Source of the DNA: an uncultured Bacteroidota bacterium
GTDB lineage: Bacteria; Bacteroidota; Bacteroidia; Bacteroidales; P3
DNA length: 64,000 nucleotides
Assembly (NCBI GenBank): GCA_902777005.1
Contig: CACYSB010000009.1
Location: forward strand, 1 to 64,000
Direction: 5' to 3'
A program made the translations under genes and the position numbers. Of this stretch, positions 17,911 through 25,889 are shown in pieces; positions within the stretch are counted from its first letter, which is position 1; every line of letters starts with the position of its first letter. The notes below the pieces were generated by a model. That model saw nothing but the letters and a program-made list of their open reading frames with translations. It had not been told where the DNA came from and ran no database searches.

Positions 17911-18594
17911 TTACTTTATAACTTTGACACTAATGATCCGAACATCTTCCACAGGGCGGTCCATACGGTCACACTGCGCCTCGGCTATCTTGCTGACAAC
18001 ATCCATGCCTTCAACGACTTCACCGAATACGGTGTAGTCGCCGTCGAGGTGTGGGGTGCCACCCACGGTGGTGTAGACTTTACGCTGTTCGGGTGTATAC
18101 TTCTTGCCGAAACGCATCTCCATCATATCGAGAGTCTTGTCGTCCCATACCTGACCCTGTACGATGTAGAACTGGGAGGCCGACGACTCTTTCTTGGGGT
18201 TGACCTGGTCACCCTGGCGTGCAGCACACAATGCACCGCGCTTGTGTATCAGCTCCGTACGGAACTCAGCGGGGACAGTGTAACCGAGGGTGCCGTCGCC
18301 GAGAGGCTGGCCTGGCTTGGCATCGCGCGACTTGGGGTCACCGGCCTGAATCATGAAGTCTTTGATGACGCGGTGAAAAAGCAGGCCGTCATAAGTGCCG
18401 TCCTTGACCAATTTCAGGAAATTGTCACGGTGCAGAGGGGTCTCGTCATAAAGACGGAGGGTAATTTTGCCCATTGAGGTGGTCATCTCGACCATAGTAC
18501 CTTTATTCATCTTTACCTTTTGATTAGTAGTTGTTTGCGCCGACAGAAATAATGCTGCCGTCAAAAAAAATACAAGAAAAGATATATTTTTCAT
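17911..18594 (-). CDS. Periplasmic cyclophilin-type peptidyl-prolyl isomerase
   Basis: 227 residues from the ATG at 18594, which gives a proper signal peptide (MKNISFLVFFLTAALFLSAQ). The frame extends upstream to 18675, but that part is low-complexity and overlaps the promoter. The cyclophilin core runs from GTMVEMTTSMGKITLRLYDE to the end. The catalytic-type Arg is in LLFHRVIKDFMIQAGD, and GGTPHLDGDYTVFGEVVEGM is a family hallmark. It isomerises X-Pro bonds in exported proteins. An insert (KKYTPEQRKVYTTV) enlarges one loop, as seen in other Bacteroidetes members. It heads the unit with pheS and folB. Confidence 0.93.
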   Translation of the reverse strand: MKNISFLVFFLTAALFLSAQTTTNQKVKMNKGTMVEMTTSMGKITLRLYDETPLHRDNFLKLVKDGTYDGLLFHRVIKDFMIQAGDPKSRDAKPGQPLGDGTLGYTVPAEFRTELIHKRGALCAARQGDQVNPKKESSASQFYIVQGQVWDDKTLDMMEMRFGKKYTPEQRKVYTTVGGTPHLDGDYTVFGEVVEGMDVVSKIAEAQCDRMDRPVEDVRIISVKVIK

Positions 18595-18615
18595 CTCTAT
18601 TACAATAAAATTTAC

Positions 18616-18637
18616 TATTTTTGCAACTGCAAAAGTA
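18616..18637. promoter_or_regulatory. Overlapping divergent -7 elements
   Basis: The plus strand reads TATTTTTGC at 18616-18624 and the minus strand reads TACTTTTGC at 18637-18629; both match TAnnTTTGC and they are separated by four bases. The minus element has a TTTG at 18657-18654. The two polymerase footprints would overlap, so the cyclophilin unit and the lipoprotein-DUF4301 unit are probably fired from mutually exclusive promoters. Confidence 0.6.
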
Positions 18638-18678
18638 AGAAGAAAAAAGAAAACAAAGAGACAAAAAAACACCATAAT

Positions 18679-19113
18679 ATGAAGAAAAAAAATCTCAGTT
18701 GGGGCGTCGTTCTGTTTTTCAGCCTGTTACCAATAGCTCTTTTTTTGGCTTGCGACAAGGACACCAAGTGCTATTTGGATGTACAAGTCTACAATGGCGC
18801 AATGGAAATTCCGTTTTCCAACGCCAAAGTAGAGGTGTATCAGTCAGCCTGTGACTCATCTGACCACAACTATCGCGTTGGCATAAGCGATGCCAGCGGC
18901 ATTTACAAGACCACCTTCTCCGCCCCCGCAATACTCAAGATCAAAGCCACCTACATACTCGACACCATCCACAGGGACCATGGGGACTACTTCCAAGGCT
19001 ACCGCCGCAGCGAGGTGACGGCCCGCACTGTGGAAGGTGAGACAAAGACGGCAAAAATACACGTTACAAGTGACACTTTGTGGTTCCAAATACCGAAACC
19101 CGAAGCCAAATAA
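18679..19113 (+). CDS. Small lipoprotein with carboxypeptidase-regulatory/Ig-like fold, unknown function
   Basis: 144 residues. A lipoprotein signal ends with LPIALFLAC (Cys25), followed by DKDT; the Asp at +2 is noted but its sorting meaning in Bacteroidetes is uncertain. The mature part is a short beta-rich domain (YLDVQVYNGAMEIPFSNAKV, then GISDASGIYKTTFSAPAILK) resembling CarboxypepD-regulatory or CNA-B-like folds. It lies 12 bases before the DUF4301 gene and probably shares its promoter. No specific function can be assigned. Confidence 0.75.
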   Translation: MKKKNLSWGVVLFFSLLPIALFLACDKDTKCYLDVQVYNGAMEIPFSNAKVEVYQSACDSSDHNYRVGISDASGIYKTTFSAPAILKIKATYILDTIHRDHGDYFQGYRRSEVTARTVEGETKTAKIHVTSDTLWFQIPKPEAK

Positions 19114-19125
19114 ACACCATAGAAC

Positions 19126-20652
19126 ATGACATTTAAGCCCACGGCAGAAGACCTTGTCCAGTTGTCTGGACAGGGCATTAGTGTTGCACAGGTACAGGCA
19201 CAAATAGACAATTTCAAGAACGGCTTCCCCAAGAGTCGCCTCGACGCTCCGGCGACACCCGCCAATGGCGGCATACAAGTGCTGGGAAGCAATGAGATAG
19301 AGCGCTATCAGAACCAATACAGAACTCTCGCCAAAGGCAAGAAGATACTGAAATTCGTGCCGGCCTCAGGTGCTGCGACACGCATGTTCAAAGACCTCTA
19401 CTCCTTCACTGCCACCTATTTCGGCGTGGCCAACAACTTCGAGAAAGAGTTCCCGCAAGTCAAGGAGTTTCTGGATAACCTGCCCACCTTTGCCTTCTAC
19501 AACGACCTGAAAGCATGTATGCTGCGTTCAGACCTCGATATTGACGAGTACATGCAGCGCGGCGACTACAGCACGGTGATAAACTTCCTGCTCAAGGAGC
19601 AGTACATGGGTTACGGCTCTCTGCCGAAAGCCCTGCTGAAGTTCCACCGTTACGGCGAGGTGCAGCGCACTCCGCTGGAGGAACACATCGTCGAGGGAGC
19701 ACTCTATGCCCGCAACAGCGACGGCACGGTGGACCTGCATTTCACCATCTCGCCCGAACACCGCGCGGCCTTCCGCCGCAAGTTGGCCGAAGTCAAAGCC
19801 TACTATGAGAGCACTTTGGGCATAAAACTCAAGGTAAGCATGTCGGAGCAGAAACACTACACCGACATCATAGCCGTCGACGAGCAGAACCAACCCATCC
19901 GTGACGAAAAAGGACGTCTGGTATTCCGCCCAGGCGGACACGGCGCCCTCATTGAGAATCTCAACGAGCAGCGCGCCGACATTATCTTCATAAAGAACAT
20001 TGACAACGTGGTGCCCGACTGGATGAAGCCCGTCACGACAACTTACAAAGAGGTTATTGCCGGCATGCTGCTGGAACTCAAGAGTAAGGTCGACGATGCC
20101 CTGCACACTCTCGACGGCAACCCCGACGCAAAGACAGTCAAAAAGATAGCTGATTTCGCTGCCAAGGAGCTCAACATCACGGTACCGGAAGGATGCGACG
20201 CCAAAACACTGCACGCCCTGCTCAACCGCCCGATGCGCATATGCGGCATGGTGAAGAACCTCGGCGAACCCGGCGGCGGTCCCTTCTTTACCATAGACAC
20301 ACGCGGACGCCGGAGCCTGCAGGTGGTGGAATCGGCCCAGGTGAACCACAACGATCCGCAGCAGGAAGCTCTTTTCCAAGGCTCCACACACTTCAACCCC
20401 GTAGACTTGGTGTGCTGCACGAAGAACTACCGCGGCCGCTACTTCGACCTACGCCAGTATGTCGATCCACAGACAGGCTTCATCAGCAAAAAGACCAAGG
20501 GCGCAGTCACTCTGAAATCGCAAGAGCTCCCGGGCCTTTGGAACGGCGCCATGGCCGACTGGATAACACTCTTCGTCGAGGTACCGGTGGAGACCTTCAA
20601 CCCCGTGAAGACCGTCAACGACCTGCTCCGCAAAGAACACAGAGAAAACTAA
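19126..20652 (+). CDS. DUF4301 family protein
   Basis: 508 residues, cytoplasmic (no signal or membrane segment). Features recognised from the DUF4301 family of Bacteroidetes are KILKFVPASGAATRMFKDLY near residue 75, a Gly-rich loop FRPGGHGALIENLNEQ near residue 270, and GEPGGGPFFTIDTRGRRSLQ near residue 380. The SGAATRMF and GGHGAL motifs recall sugar-nucleotide pyrophosphorylase-like active sites, but the reaction is not known to me. It sits between a lipoprotein and the lemA-TPM pair on the same strand with short gaps (12 and 13 bases). Confidence 0.85.
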   Translation: MTFKPTAEDLVQLSGQGISVAQVQAQIDNFKNGFPKSRLDAPATPANGGIQVLGSNEIERYQNQYRTLAKGKKILKFVPASGAATRMFKDLYSFTATYFGVANNFEKEFPQVKEFLDNLPTFAFYNDLKACMLRSDLDIDEYMQRGDYSTVINFLLKEQYMGYGSLPKALLKFHRYGEVQRTPLEEHIVEGALYARNSDGTVDLHFTISPEHRAAFRRKLAEVKAYYESTLGIKLKVSMSEQKHYTDIIAVDEQNQPIRDEKGRLVFRPGGHGALIENLNEQRADIIFIKNIDNVVPDWMKPVTTTYKEVIAGMLLELKSKVDDALHTLDGNPDAKTVKKIADFAAKELNITVPEGCDAKTLHALLNRPMRICGMVKNLGEPGGGPFFTIDTRGRRSLQVVESAQVNHNDPQQEALFQGSTHFNPVDLVCCTKNYRGRYFDLRQYVDPQTGFISKKTKGAVTLKSQELPGLWNGAMADWITLFVEVPVETFNPVKTVNDLLRKEHREN

Positions 20653-20665
20653 ATAGATAAATATT

Positions 20666-21265
20666 ATGAAAAAGGGAACAATCATCATTATCGCCATTGT
20701 GGCCCTCGTGGCCATATTAGTCATGTGGGGCATCCGCGTGAACAACAAACTCGTCACCGCTGACGAAAACGTGCAGAAAGCATGGGCTCAGGTGGAGAAC
20801 GTCTACAAGCGCCGCGCCGACCTGATACCGCAGCTGGTAGCCACCGTTCAGGGTGCCGCAAACTTCGAGAAAGGTACACTCACCGAGGTTATACAGGCCC
20901 GTGCCGGTATCGACAACGCTAAAGTTGACCCCACACAGCTCACCGAAGAGCAGGTGGCTGCCTACCAAAAAGCTCAGGACAACCTCGGCAAAGCTCTGGC
21001 CAACACCATCAAGGTGACCGTGGAGCGCTACCCCGAGCTCACCGCCACACAGGGCTTCCGCGACCTGCAGGTGCAGCTTGAAGGCACAGAGAACCGCATC
21101 ACCGTGGAACGTGGCAAGTTCAACGAGGCTGTACAGGGTTACAACACCATGCTGCGCCGCTTCCCGAACAGCATCATCGCCGGCATCTGCGGCTTCGACA
21201 AGAAGGGCTACTTCACCGCCCCCGAGGGCAGCGACGAGCCTGTGCAGGTGGAATTCAACTTCTAA
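20666..21265 (+). CDS. lemA: LemA family protein
   Basis: 199 residues. An N-terminal membrane helix (IIIIAIVALVAILVMWGI) precedes the LemA core: NNKLVTADENVQKAWAQVEN, YKRRADLIPQLVATVQG and the conserved AIRGRYNEAV-like VERGKFNEAVQGYNTMLRRF. It is membrane-anchored with a helical bundle outside; precise role unknown. It is followed 9 bases later by a TPM-domain protein, a pairing widely seen across bacteria. Confidence 0.94.
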   Translation: MKKGTIIIIAIVALVAILVMWGIRVNNKLVTADENVQKAWAQVENVYKRRADLIPQLVATVQGAANFEKGTLTEVIQARAGIDNAKVDPTQLTEEQVAAYQKAQDNLGKALANTIKVTVERYPELTATQGFRDLQVQLEGTENRITVERGKFNEAVQGYNTMLRRFPNSIIAGICGFDKKGYFTAPEGSDEPVQVEFNF

Positions 21266-21274
21266 AGACCTATC

Positions 21275-22048
21275 ATGAAAAAAGGGCTGATCGCCATATT
21301 ACTGCTGTTGTGTAGCCTGTGCGTTCATGCCGAATGGCTGCCCGAAAAAAGCAACCGGCTTGTTAACGACTATTCAGGTATACTGACCGCAGCGCAAGTA
21401 TCGACGCTGGAGCAAAGGCTCGTTGCCTTCAACGACAGCACATCGAACCAGGTGCTGATAGTCATAACCCCGACTATAGAGGGCGATGACGAGGACGCTG
21501 CCGCACAGCGCATCGGACAGGCCTGGGGCGTGGGGCAGGAGGAGTTCAACAACGGTGTAGTGATACTCATCAAAAGCAAGACCCCTGAGGAGAACTGGGG
21601 CGCTGTGGCCATAGCAACTGGATACGGCGTCGAGGGTGCCCTCCCCGACCTCTTCTGCAAGCGCATCATTGACAACCAAATGCTCGGCGCGCTGGGCGAC
21701 GGCGAATACTACAGAGCCCTGACGAAGGCCCTTGACGTGATATTGCCCGTGCTGGCAGGTGAATATAGCTATGCCCAGTACAACAAAGACCGTAAACGAC
21801 GCGGCGCTATAGCCGCCTTAATAGCGGTTGCCTTCATGGTGCTCGTCATTGTCCTCGTGGCACGCTACGCCAAGAAGCACCCCGACCAGTGGAACAACCA
21901 CGGTACAGGTACCGGCGGCGGAATGTTTTTCGGCGGTCCGGTTGGTGGCACATGGCGCGGCGGCTTCTCGTCCGGCGGCGGTTTCGGTGGCTTTGGGGGC
22001 TTCGGAGGCGGCAGTTTCGGAGGAGGAGGAGCATCGGGTAGATTCTAA
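21275..22048 (+). CDS. TPM domain membrane protein (YgcG type)
   Basis: 257 residues. Signal peptide (AILLLLCSLCVHA), then a TPM domain at about residues 28-150 (LVNDYSGILTAAQVSTLEQR, NGVVILIKSKTP, GYGVEGALPDLFCKRI). One membrane helix follows near residues 170-192 (AIAALIAVAFMVLVIVLVARY), then a short charged linker and a Gly/Ser/Phe-rich tail ending GASGRF. This is the standard arrangement of YgcG-like proteins and it is coupled to lemA. Members have been linked to envelope or photosystem repair; the bacterial function is not settled. Confidence 0.92.
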   Translation: MKKGLIAILLLLCSLCVHAEWLPEKSNRLVNDYSGILTAAQVSTLEQRLVAFNDSTSNQVLIVITPTIEGDDEDAAAQRIGQAWGVGQEEFNNGVVILIKSKTPEENWGAVAIATGYGVEGALPDLFCKRIIDNQMLGALGDGEYYRALTKALDVILPVLAGEYSYAQYNKDRKRRGAIAALIAVAFMVLVIVLVARYAKKHPDQWNNHGTGTGGGMFFGGPVGGTWRGGFSSGGGFGGFGGFGGGSFGGGGASGRF

Positions 22049-22056
22049 AAAATAAT

Positions 22057-22087
22057 TTTGCCAGTTTAAAAAATGTTAGTATCTTTG
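22057..22087 (+). promoter_or_regulatory. Strong predicted promoter of the 45-residue gene
   Basis: TTTG at 22057-22060, a 19-base spacer, then TATCTTTG at 22080-22087 followed by C. This matches the Bacteroidetes consensus at both boxes and spacing. Expected start near 22093, giving a leader of about 70 bases before the ATG at 22162. Confidence 0.75.
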
Positions 22088-22161
22088 CCGAGCATTTCTG
22101 TTGCAGGCTATTGCAATTAGAAACTGACATTCAGGAATATAAACAATAAAAAGTATACACC

Positions 22162-22299
22162 ATGGGTATCAATGCTAACAAAAAGGTGAAGAGAAGACAG
22201 GTCCGCATCAACGGCAACAAGAACTCCACAAACAATTGGGGTATCACCGCCGCCGGCTGGAATGCTGTGCACAAGGCTATCATCAACGCCGAAGACTAA
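22162..22299 (+). CDS. Small basic protein of 45 residues, unknown function
   Basis: The 46-codon frame starts MGINANKKVKRRQVRING and ends HKAIINAED. The N-terminal half is strongly basic (KKVKRRQVR), the middle is Asn-rich (NGNKNSTNNWG) and the C-terminal half looks helical (TAAGWNAVHKAIINA). The basic, Asn-rich half suggests nucleic-acid or ribosome contact, but I recognise no family. It is supported by an almost perfect promoter 75 bases upstream and a clean terminator 22 bases after the stop, so it is a stand-alone transcription unit. It is too short for most gene-finding cutoffs. Confidence 0.75.
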   Translation: MGINANKKVKRRQVRINGNKNSTNNWGITAAGWNAVHKAIINAED

Positions 22300-22320
22300 T
22301 CACTTCACACAGAACAGTTG

Positions 22321-22345
22321 AGGCCGCATTTTTGCGGCCTTTTTT
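22321..22345 (+). terminator. Rho-independent terminator of the 45-residue gene
   Basis: Stem AGGCCGCA (22321-22328) with TGCGGCCT (22333-22340), four-T loop, then a run of six T including the last stem base. It ends just before the ATG of the NUDIX gene at 22351. Confidence 0.9.
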
Positions 22346-22350
22346 GTACC

Positions 22351-22851
22351 ATGAAACAGACGACACTGTGCTATATCGACAACGGTGACAGTTACCTGAT
22401 GCTTCACCGCGTGAAGAAGGAGAACGACGCCAGCCACGGCAAGTGGATTGGTGTGGGTGGCAAATGTGAGGCCGACGAAAGTCCCGACGAGTGTATGCTA
22501 CGCGAGGTTAAGGAGGAGACGGGGTTGGAAATCACCGAGTGGCGCTACAGGGGCATCGTCACATTCATCTCCGACACGTGGCCCAACGAGTACATGCACC
22601 TCTTCACCGCCACCCAATGGCGTGGTGAGCCAGACATGAGCATCAACGACGAAGGTGAGCTGGCCTGGATTAAGAAAGCCGACCTGCCCGTCCTTCCCGG
22701 CGTCGGCAACTCCTCTATCACATTGTGGGAAGGCGATAAGATATTCCTTCGCCTGCTCCTCGACAAAAACACTCCTTTCTTCAGCCTAAAACTAGTCTAC
22801 GAGCAGGACGAGATGATATCCGCCACCATCAACGGGAAGGCTCTCTGTTAG
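22351..22851 (+). CDS. NUDIX hydrolase, MutT/8-oxo-dGTP diphosphatase type
   Basis: 166 residues from MKQTTLCYIDNGD. The frame also opens at 22318, but that start lies inside the terminator stem, so 22351 is chosen. The NUDIX box is complete: GGKCEADESPDECML then REVKEETGL, with the Glu residues that bind metal. GKWIGVGGK before it and WIKKADLPVLPG after it match the 8-oxo-dGTP diphosphatase branch that cleans oxidised nucleotides. The gene follows the terminator of the 45-residue gene by six bases, so transcription must come by read-through or from an unseen start. Confidence 0.9.
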   Translation: MKQTTLCYIDNGDSYLMLHRVKKENDASHGKWIGVGGKCEADESPDECMLREVKEETGLEITEWRYRGIVTFISDTWPNEYMHLFTATQWRGEPDMSINDEGELAWIKKADLPVLPGVGNSSITLWEGDKIFLRLLLDKNTPFFSLKLVYEQDEMISATINGKALC

Positions 22852-23199
22852 GAGAATATTGTTAAATCTTGAGAAAGCCACAGCGAAGAAGTGAACTGAG
22901 AATCAGACTTTCACTACTACGGCGCAAGGTATTATTGTCTTTTTTTTTCAAATATTGCTATTAGTTAGCAAAAATGTTGTATCTTTGCAAAAACGATTGG
23001 TGATACACCCATTAGTTGGCAATTCATTTTTTTACCGGTTATTTGTTTGTGACAAGGTAAGAGGCAGAGAGATAGACGAAGCGAAAAAGAACCGAAACCG
23101 GACCGAAATCAAACCGAGACTCAACCGAAAGATATGGCCTGGCATAGTAGCACCATAGTCTTGTCACAGGCTTGTAATATTCAATGAAACAGGAGAATT
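22852..23199. other. Intergenic region before the 243-residue protein
   Basis: 348 bases. It contains a -7 element at 22980-22988 and then a roughly 200-base leader. An open frame at 22955-23158 is very basic in its second half and begins upstream of the probable transcription start, so I do not call it a gene. The leader has no clear riboswitch or hairpin that I can see. Confidence 0.5.
22980..22988 (+). promoter_or_regulatory. Predicted -7 element upstream of the 243-residue protein
   Basis: TATCTTTGC matches TAnnTTTGC. The TTG upstream is at a 22-base distance rather than 19-20, so the upstream box is weak. The leader to the ATG at 23200 would be unusually long, about 205 bases. Confidence 0.45.
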
Positions 23200-23931
23200 A
23201 TGGCACGGGTTACAAATGACATCATTAACATTAGTGGACATTTGGGCGATTGGACTTTTTATAGTCGAAATGGAGTGAAGTTTGCTAGACCGAGACATAT
23301 CCAGCAGCCGAGGAGGCTGAGCCGCAGTCAGCTGGCGCAGCGTGAACAGCTGGCGCACAACAATGCGGTATGGAGAGTGCTGAAATCGGCCAAAGAGGTG
23401 CATTTCGAGGGCGGTGCAGGACCATATTACCGCTTCATGTCGGTAAATACTGTGGCGCCGCCGGTGTACCTGACCAAACAACAAATCACGCACGATTTTA
23501 CGCTTTTGTTGCCGGAAACCGTAGTCAGCGACGGGCCGTTGCGCCCTTTATCTTACCGACTTGGTGAGCTGGAAGGAATGCCGTCGCTGCTGACAGACCT
23601 CTCCGTCAAGGATGCCGTGAAGGGCCGGCTGCTATTGTATACATTGCATCAGGTTTTCTTGATACATCAACAAGATGAGGACGATATGCCACGATTGAAG
23701 GTTGAGATGGAAGAGGTGGATTCTACCGCAATCACTGAGGTTGACGGCTGTGTGGCATTGAAGGATGAGCGTCTCGCCGACTCTATGGCAGGCTTCGCGT
23801 TGGTGCATGTAGTTGACGGTCATGTGGCCCAACAGCGTATTGTGACCAACTGCAACTATTACGAGTGGTTCACCTCCGAGGAGGCGCTGCAGGAAGCGGC
23901 GAAAAGCTACGGTGGGCTGACAGGTCAATAG
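23200..23931 (+). CDS. Hypothetical protein, possibly DUF6266-like
   Basis: 243 residues, no signal peptide. The opening MARVTNDIINISGHLGDWTF followed by YSRNGVKFARPRH weakly recalls the DUF6266 family of Bacteroidetes, where an N-terminal Gly-containing strand pair is followed by a basic segment. The rest is mixed alpha/beta (LYTLHQVFLIHQQDEDD, GFALVHVVDGHVAQQRIVT). It is preceded by a long leader and followed 62 bases later by the membrane-tethered regulator. I cannot assign a function; phage-tail-like or surface roles suggested for similar families are unproven. Confidence 0.6.
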   Translation: MARVTNDIINISGHLGDWTFYSRNGVKFARPRHIQQPRRLSRSQLAQREQLAHNNAVWRVLKSAKEVHFEGGAGPYYRFMSVNTVAPPVYLTKQQITHDFTLLLPETVVSDGPLRPLSYRLGELEGMPSLLTDLSVKDAVKGRLLLYTLHQVFLIHQQDEDDMPRLKVEMEEVDSTAITEVDGCVALKDERLADSMAGFALVHVVDGHVAQQRIVTNCNYYEWFTSEEALQEAAKSYGGLTGQ

Positions 23932-23941
23932 GATCTTATAA

Positions 23942-23972
23942 TTTGGTTATTTGAGTTTTTTTGTACTTTTGC
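23942..23972 (+). promoter_or_regulatory. Predicted promoter of the TPR/AraC-type regulator
   Basis: TTTG at 23942-23945, an 18-base spacer, and TACTTTTGC at 23964-23972. The element covers the upstream ATG at 23961, which supports translation from the ATG at 23994. Confidence 0.6.
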
Positions 23973-23993
23973 AAACTGAAAACGACTTTTAAT

Positions 23994-25607
23994 ATGAAAT
24001 ATAAGATACTGATTATATGTGTACTGTTGGCTCTTGTGGGTTGCACGGGAAGTCACAAGCCTGATGATAAGCCCGAGTGGTTGGTTCAGGCGGACGAGGA
24101 CTACAAGCTGGCAGTGGATTATGATGGGCAGTGGCAGGTGAAGCTGGCGGAGATGTACTATCGCAAGGCATACGAGACATTGAAGAAGGCCAATGAGGAT
24201 GGATTGTTTCCACCGGCCGATGACCAATCGTATAGTTGGTTTCTCTATGGCGATGCAGGCTATCGCTATGCCGTGATGCTCTATCGGCGGGGCGACACCG
24301 AGGGGGCGATAGCACTGATGAGCGACATTCTGGCCCACGACATCCGCGATGTTGAACGGTCGGCCCTTCTCCAGCTGATGGGCGAATGCCAACTGCTTCT
24401 CAAGCAGCATGATGCAGCGCGGGAAAGCTATTCCAAAGCCTTCGAGGCGAGGGAGCGCTGGCACCAAGATGGCAAGATTGATGGTCATTTCAATATGATG
24501 GTGGTTTGTTTCGCCATCTATAATTCCTTCATGGAGTACGGCGAATACGACGAGGCCGCCAAGTGGCTGGAACGGATGGAGAAGGAGCTTACTGTTTACG
24601 AGCAAAGGTCCGATGCCTCGCCAAGAATCATTGAGGAGTACAGGGGGTATGTGGCCATGAACCATGCACGGCTGCTTCTGGCCACGGGTCATGCCCGCGA
24701 GGCCAACGCCGTCTACAACGCCATCCCCGCCGGCCGCATCTTCACCCCCTTGAGCATCACCTGGGCGGCCATCTGGCTGTCGGAAGCCGGACGCTACGGC
24801 GAGGCGGCAGACATGTATGCCCGCCTCGACACCACCTATGCCAGTGCGGGAAATGTCACGATGACCTTTGACAAGATAAGCGAGTGTCTGGCACCGCGTT
24901 ACATAGCCAACCTCAAGGCGGGACGCACGCAGGAGGCTTTGTCTATCGGATCCGACATGGCTGGTGCCATCGACTCGGCCCTCGCCTGGCAGAAGCGCAA
25001 CGATGCCGCTGAACTGTCGGTCATATACCAGACCCACAAGAAGGAGCTTGCACTGGAGGAGTCGAGGACGAAATCCACTATCTATCTGATCATTGCCATC
25101 GGTGCATTGTTGCTACTTTTGCTAACGGGCTATATACTATGGGTTGTGCGCCGCGACAACCGCCTTCTGACCGAGAAGAACAGAGTCCTCTATGAACAGA
25201 TACGGCAGCGTGAGCAAGCCGAGACCGAAGAGCGCGAGCGGCAGCAGGCGCAACCCACCGAGACCCTCAGCCAAAGCCAGCAGCTCTACAATCATCTGCT
25301 TGAGTTAATGGAAGACCCCGCCGTGTATACCGATGCCGAGTGCAACCGCGACACACTTGCACGTCTCGTCGGCACCAACTATAAATATGTCTCCGACGCT
25401 CTGCATGAGTGCGCCGACCTGACGCCCGCCGACTTCATCAACCAGTACCGTATCCGCTATGCCGCACGACTACTTGTCACCACTGACGAGCCTGTGGGAC
25501 TTATCATCGAACAGTGTGGAATCACTAATCGAAGTACGTTCGCACGCCTTTTCCACGACTATTATTCAATGTCGCCTACCGAATTTAGACACGCTGCGAA
25601 AGGGTGA
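23994..25607 (+). CDS. Membrane-tethered TPR protein with C-terminal AraC-type HTH
   Basis: 537 residues. The N-terminus has a lipoprotein-like signal (MKYKILIICVLLALVGC, Cys17). About residues 30-350 are TPR-like helical repeats (AEMYYRKAYETLKKANED, RESYSKAFEARERW, AAKWLERMEKEL). A membrane helix spans about residues 361-385 (IYLIIAIGALLLLLLTGYIL). A Gln/Glu-rich coiled coil follows (QIRQREQAETEERERQQAQ), then an AraC/XylS HTH near residues 430-537 (RDTLARLVGTNYKYVSDAL, GLIIEQCGITNRSTFARLF, YYSMSPTEFRHAAKG). The design fits a one-protein sensor: outside TPR domain, cytoplasmic DNA binding. It heads the secreted-protein island and is followed by its own terminator. Target genes are inferred, not shown. 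Confidence 0.88.
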   Translation: MKYKILIICVLLALVGCTGSHKPDDKPEWLVQADEDYKLAVDYDGQWQVKLAEMYYRKAYETLKKANEDGLFPPADDQSYSWFLYGDAGYRYAVMLYRRGDTEGAIALMSDILAHDIRDVERSALLQLMGECQLLLKQHDAARESYSKAFEARERWHQDGKIDGHFNMMVVCFAIYNSFMEYGEYDEAAKWLERMEKELTVYEQRSDASPRIIEEYRGYVAMNHARLLLATGHAREANAVYNAIPAGRIFTPLSITWAAIWLSEAGRYGEAADMYARLDTTYASAGNVTMTFDKISECLAPRYIANLKAGRTQEALSIGSDMAGAIDSALAWQKRNDAAELSVIYQTHKKELALEESRTKSTIYLIIAIGALLLLLLTGYILWVVRRDNRLLTEKNRVLYEQIRQREQAETEERERQQAQPTETLSQSQQLYNHLLELMEDPAVYTDAECNRDTLARLVGTNYKYVSDALHECADLTPADFINQYRIRYAARLLVTTDEPVGLIIEQCGITNRSTFARLFHDYYSMSPTEFRHAAKG

Positions 25608-25649
25608 TATACAGTCTTTTGCAAATATGATACAAAGATTTGCATCAAT

Positions 25650-25682
25650 GGGAAACGCCTTTCGGAGTTTCCCTTTATTTTT
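25650..25682 (+). terminator. Terminator after the regulator gene, overlapping a promoter
   Basis: Stem GGGAAAC (25650-25656) with GTTTCCC (25667-25673), a further CC/GG pair inside, then TTTATTTTT. The T tract continues directly into the -7 element at 25676-25684. Confidence 0.65.
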
Positions 25683-25684
25683 GC
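25676..25684 (+). promoter_or_regulatory. Predicted -7 element inside the terminator tail
   Basis: TATTTTTGC matches TAnnTTTGC and lies 24 bases before the ATG of the small membrane protein at 25709. No clear TTTG is found at the expected distance. If used, it would start the island downstream of the regulator's terminator. Confidence 0.45.
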
Positions 25685-25708
25685 ATCCGATTTAAAAGGA
25701 ATAAAAAA

Positions 25709-25885
25709 ATGAATGGCATTACCTTCATCCTCACAGTGGCATTGGCTGCCGCTTTCGTCCTCCTGGTCGTTGGGCTGGTGGTGGTTATTATATATTATAG
25801 GTGTCGTCTCAAGGACAGCCACCGCACGCTGGCGCGGTTCATAAAGGAAAATATTCTGCTGAATGAAGAAAACAAAAATAAATAA
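25709..25885 (+). CDS. Small single-pass membrane protein
   Basis: 58 residues from the ATG at 25709, which follows AAAGGA by eight bases. One long hydrophobic segment (FILTVALAAAFVLLVVGLVVVIIYY) is followed by a basic, helical cytoplasmic tail (RCRLKDSHRTLARFIKENIL). It ends four bases before the BspA-like gene start. A longer frame from 25640 crosses the terminator and is rejected. Family unknown; the position between the regulator and the secreted proteins suggests a sensing or export accessory role, but there is no direct evidence. Confidence 0.6.
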   Translation: MNGITFILTVALAAAFVLLVVGLVVVIIYYRCRLKDSHRTLARFIKENILLNEENKNK

Positions 25886-25889
25886 CACA

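Noticed and set aside
22955..23158. 67-residue open frame in the 22.9-23.2 kb gap
   Set aside because: Its ATG lies upstream of the predicted transcription start and the peptide has no conserved-looking features.
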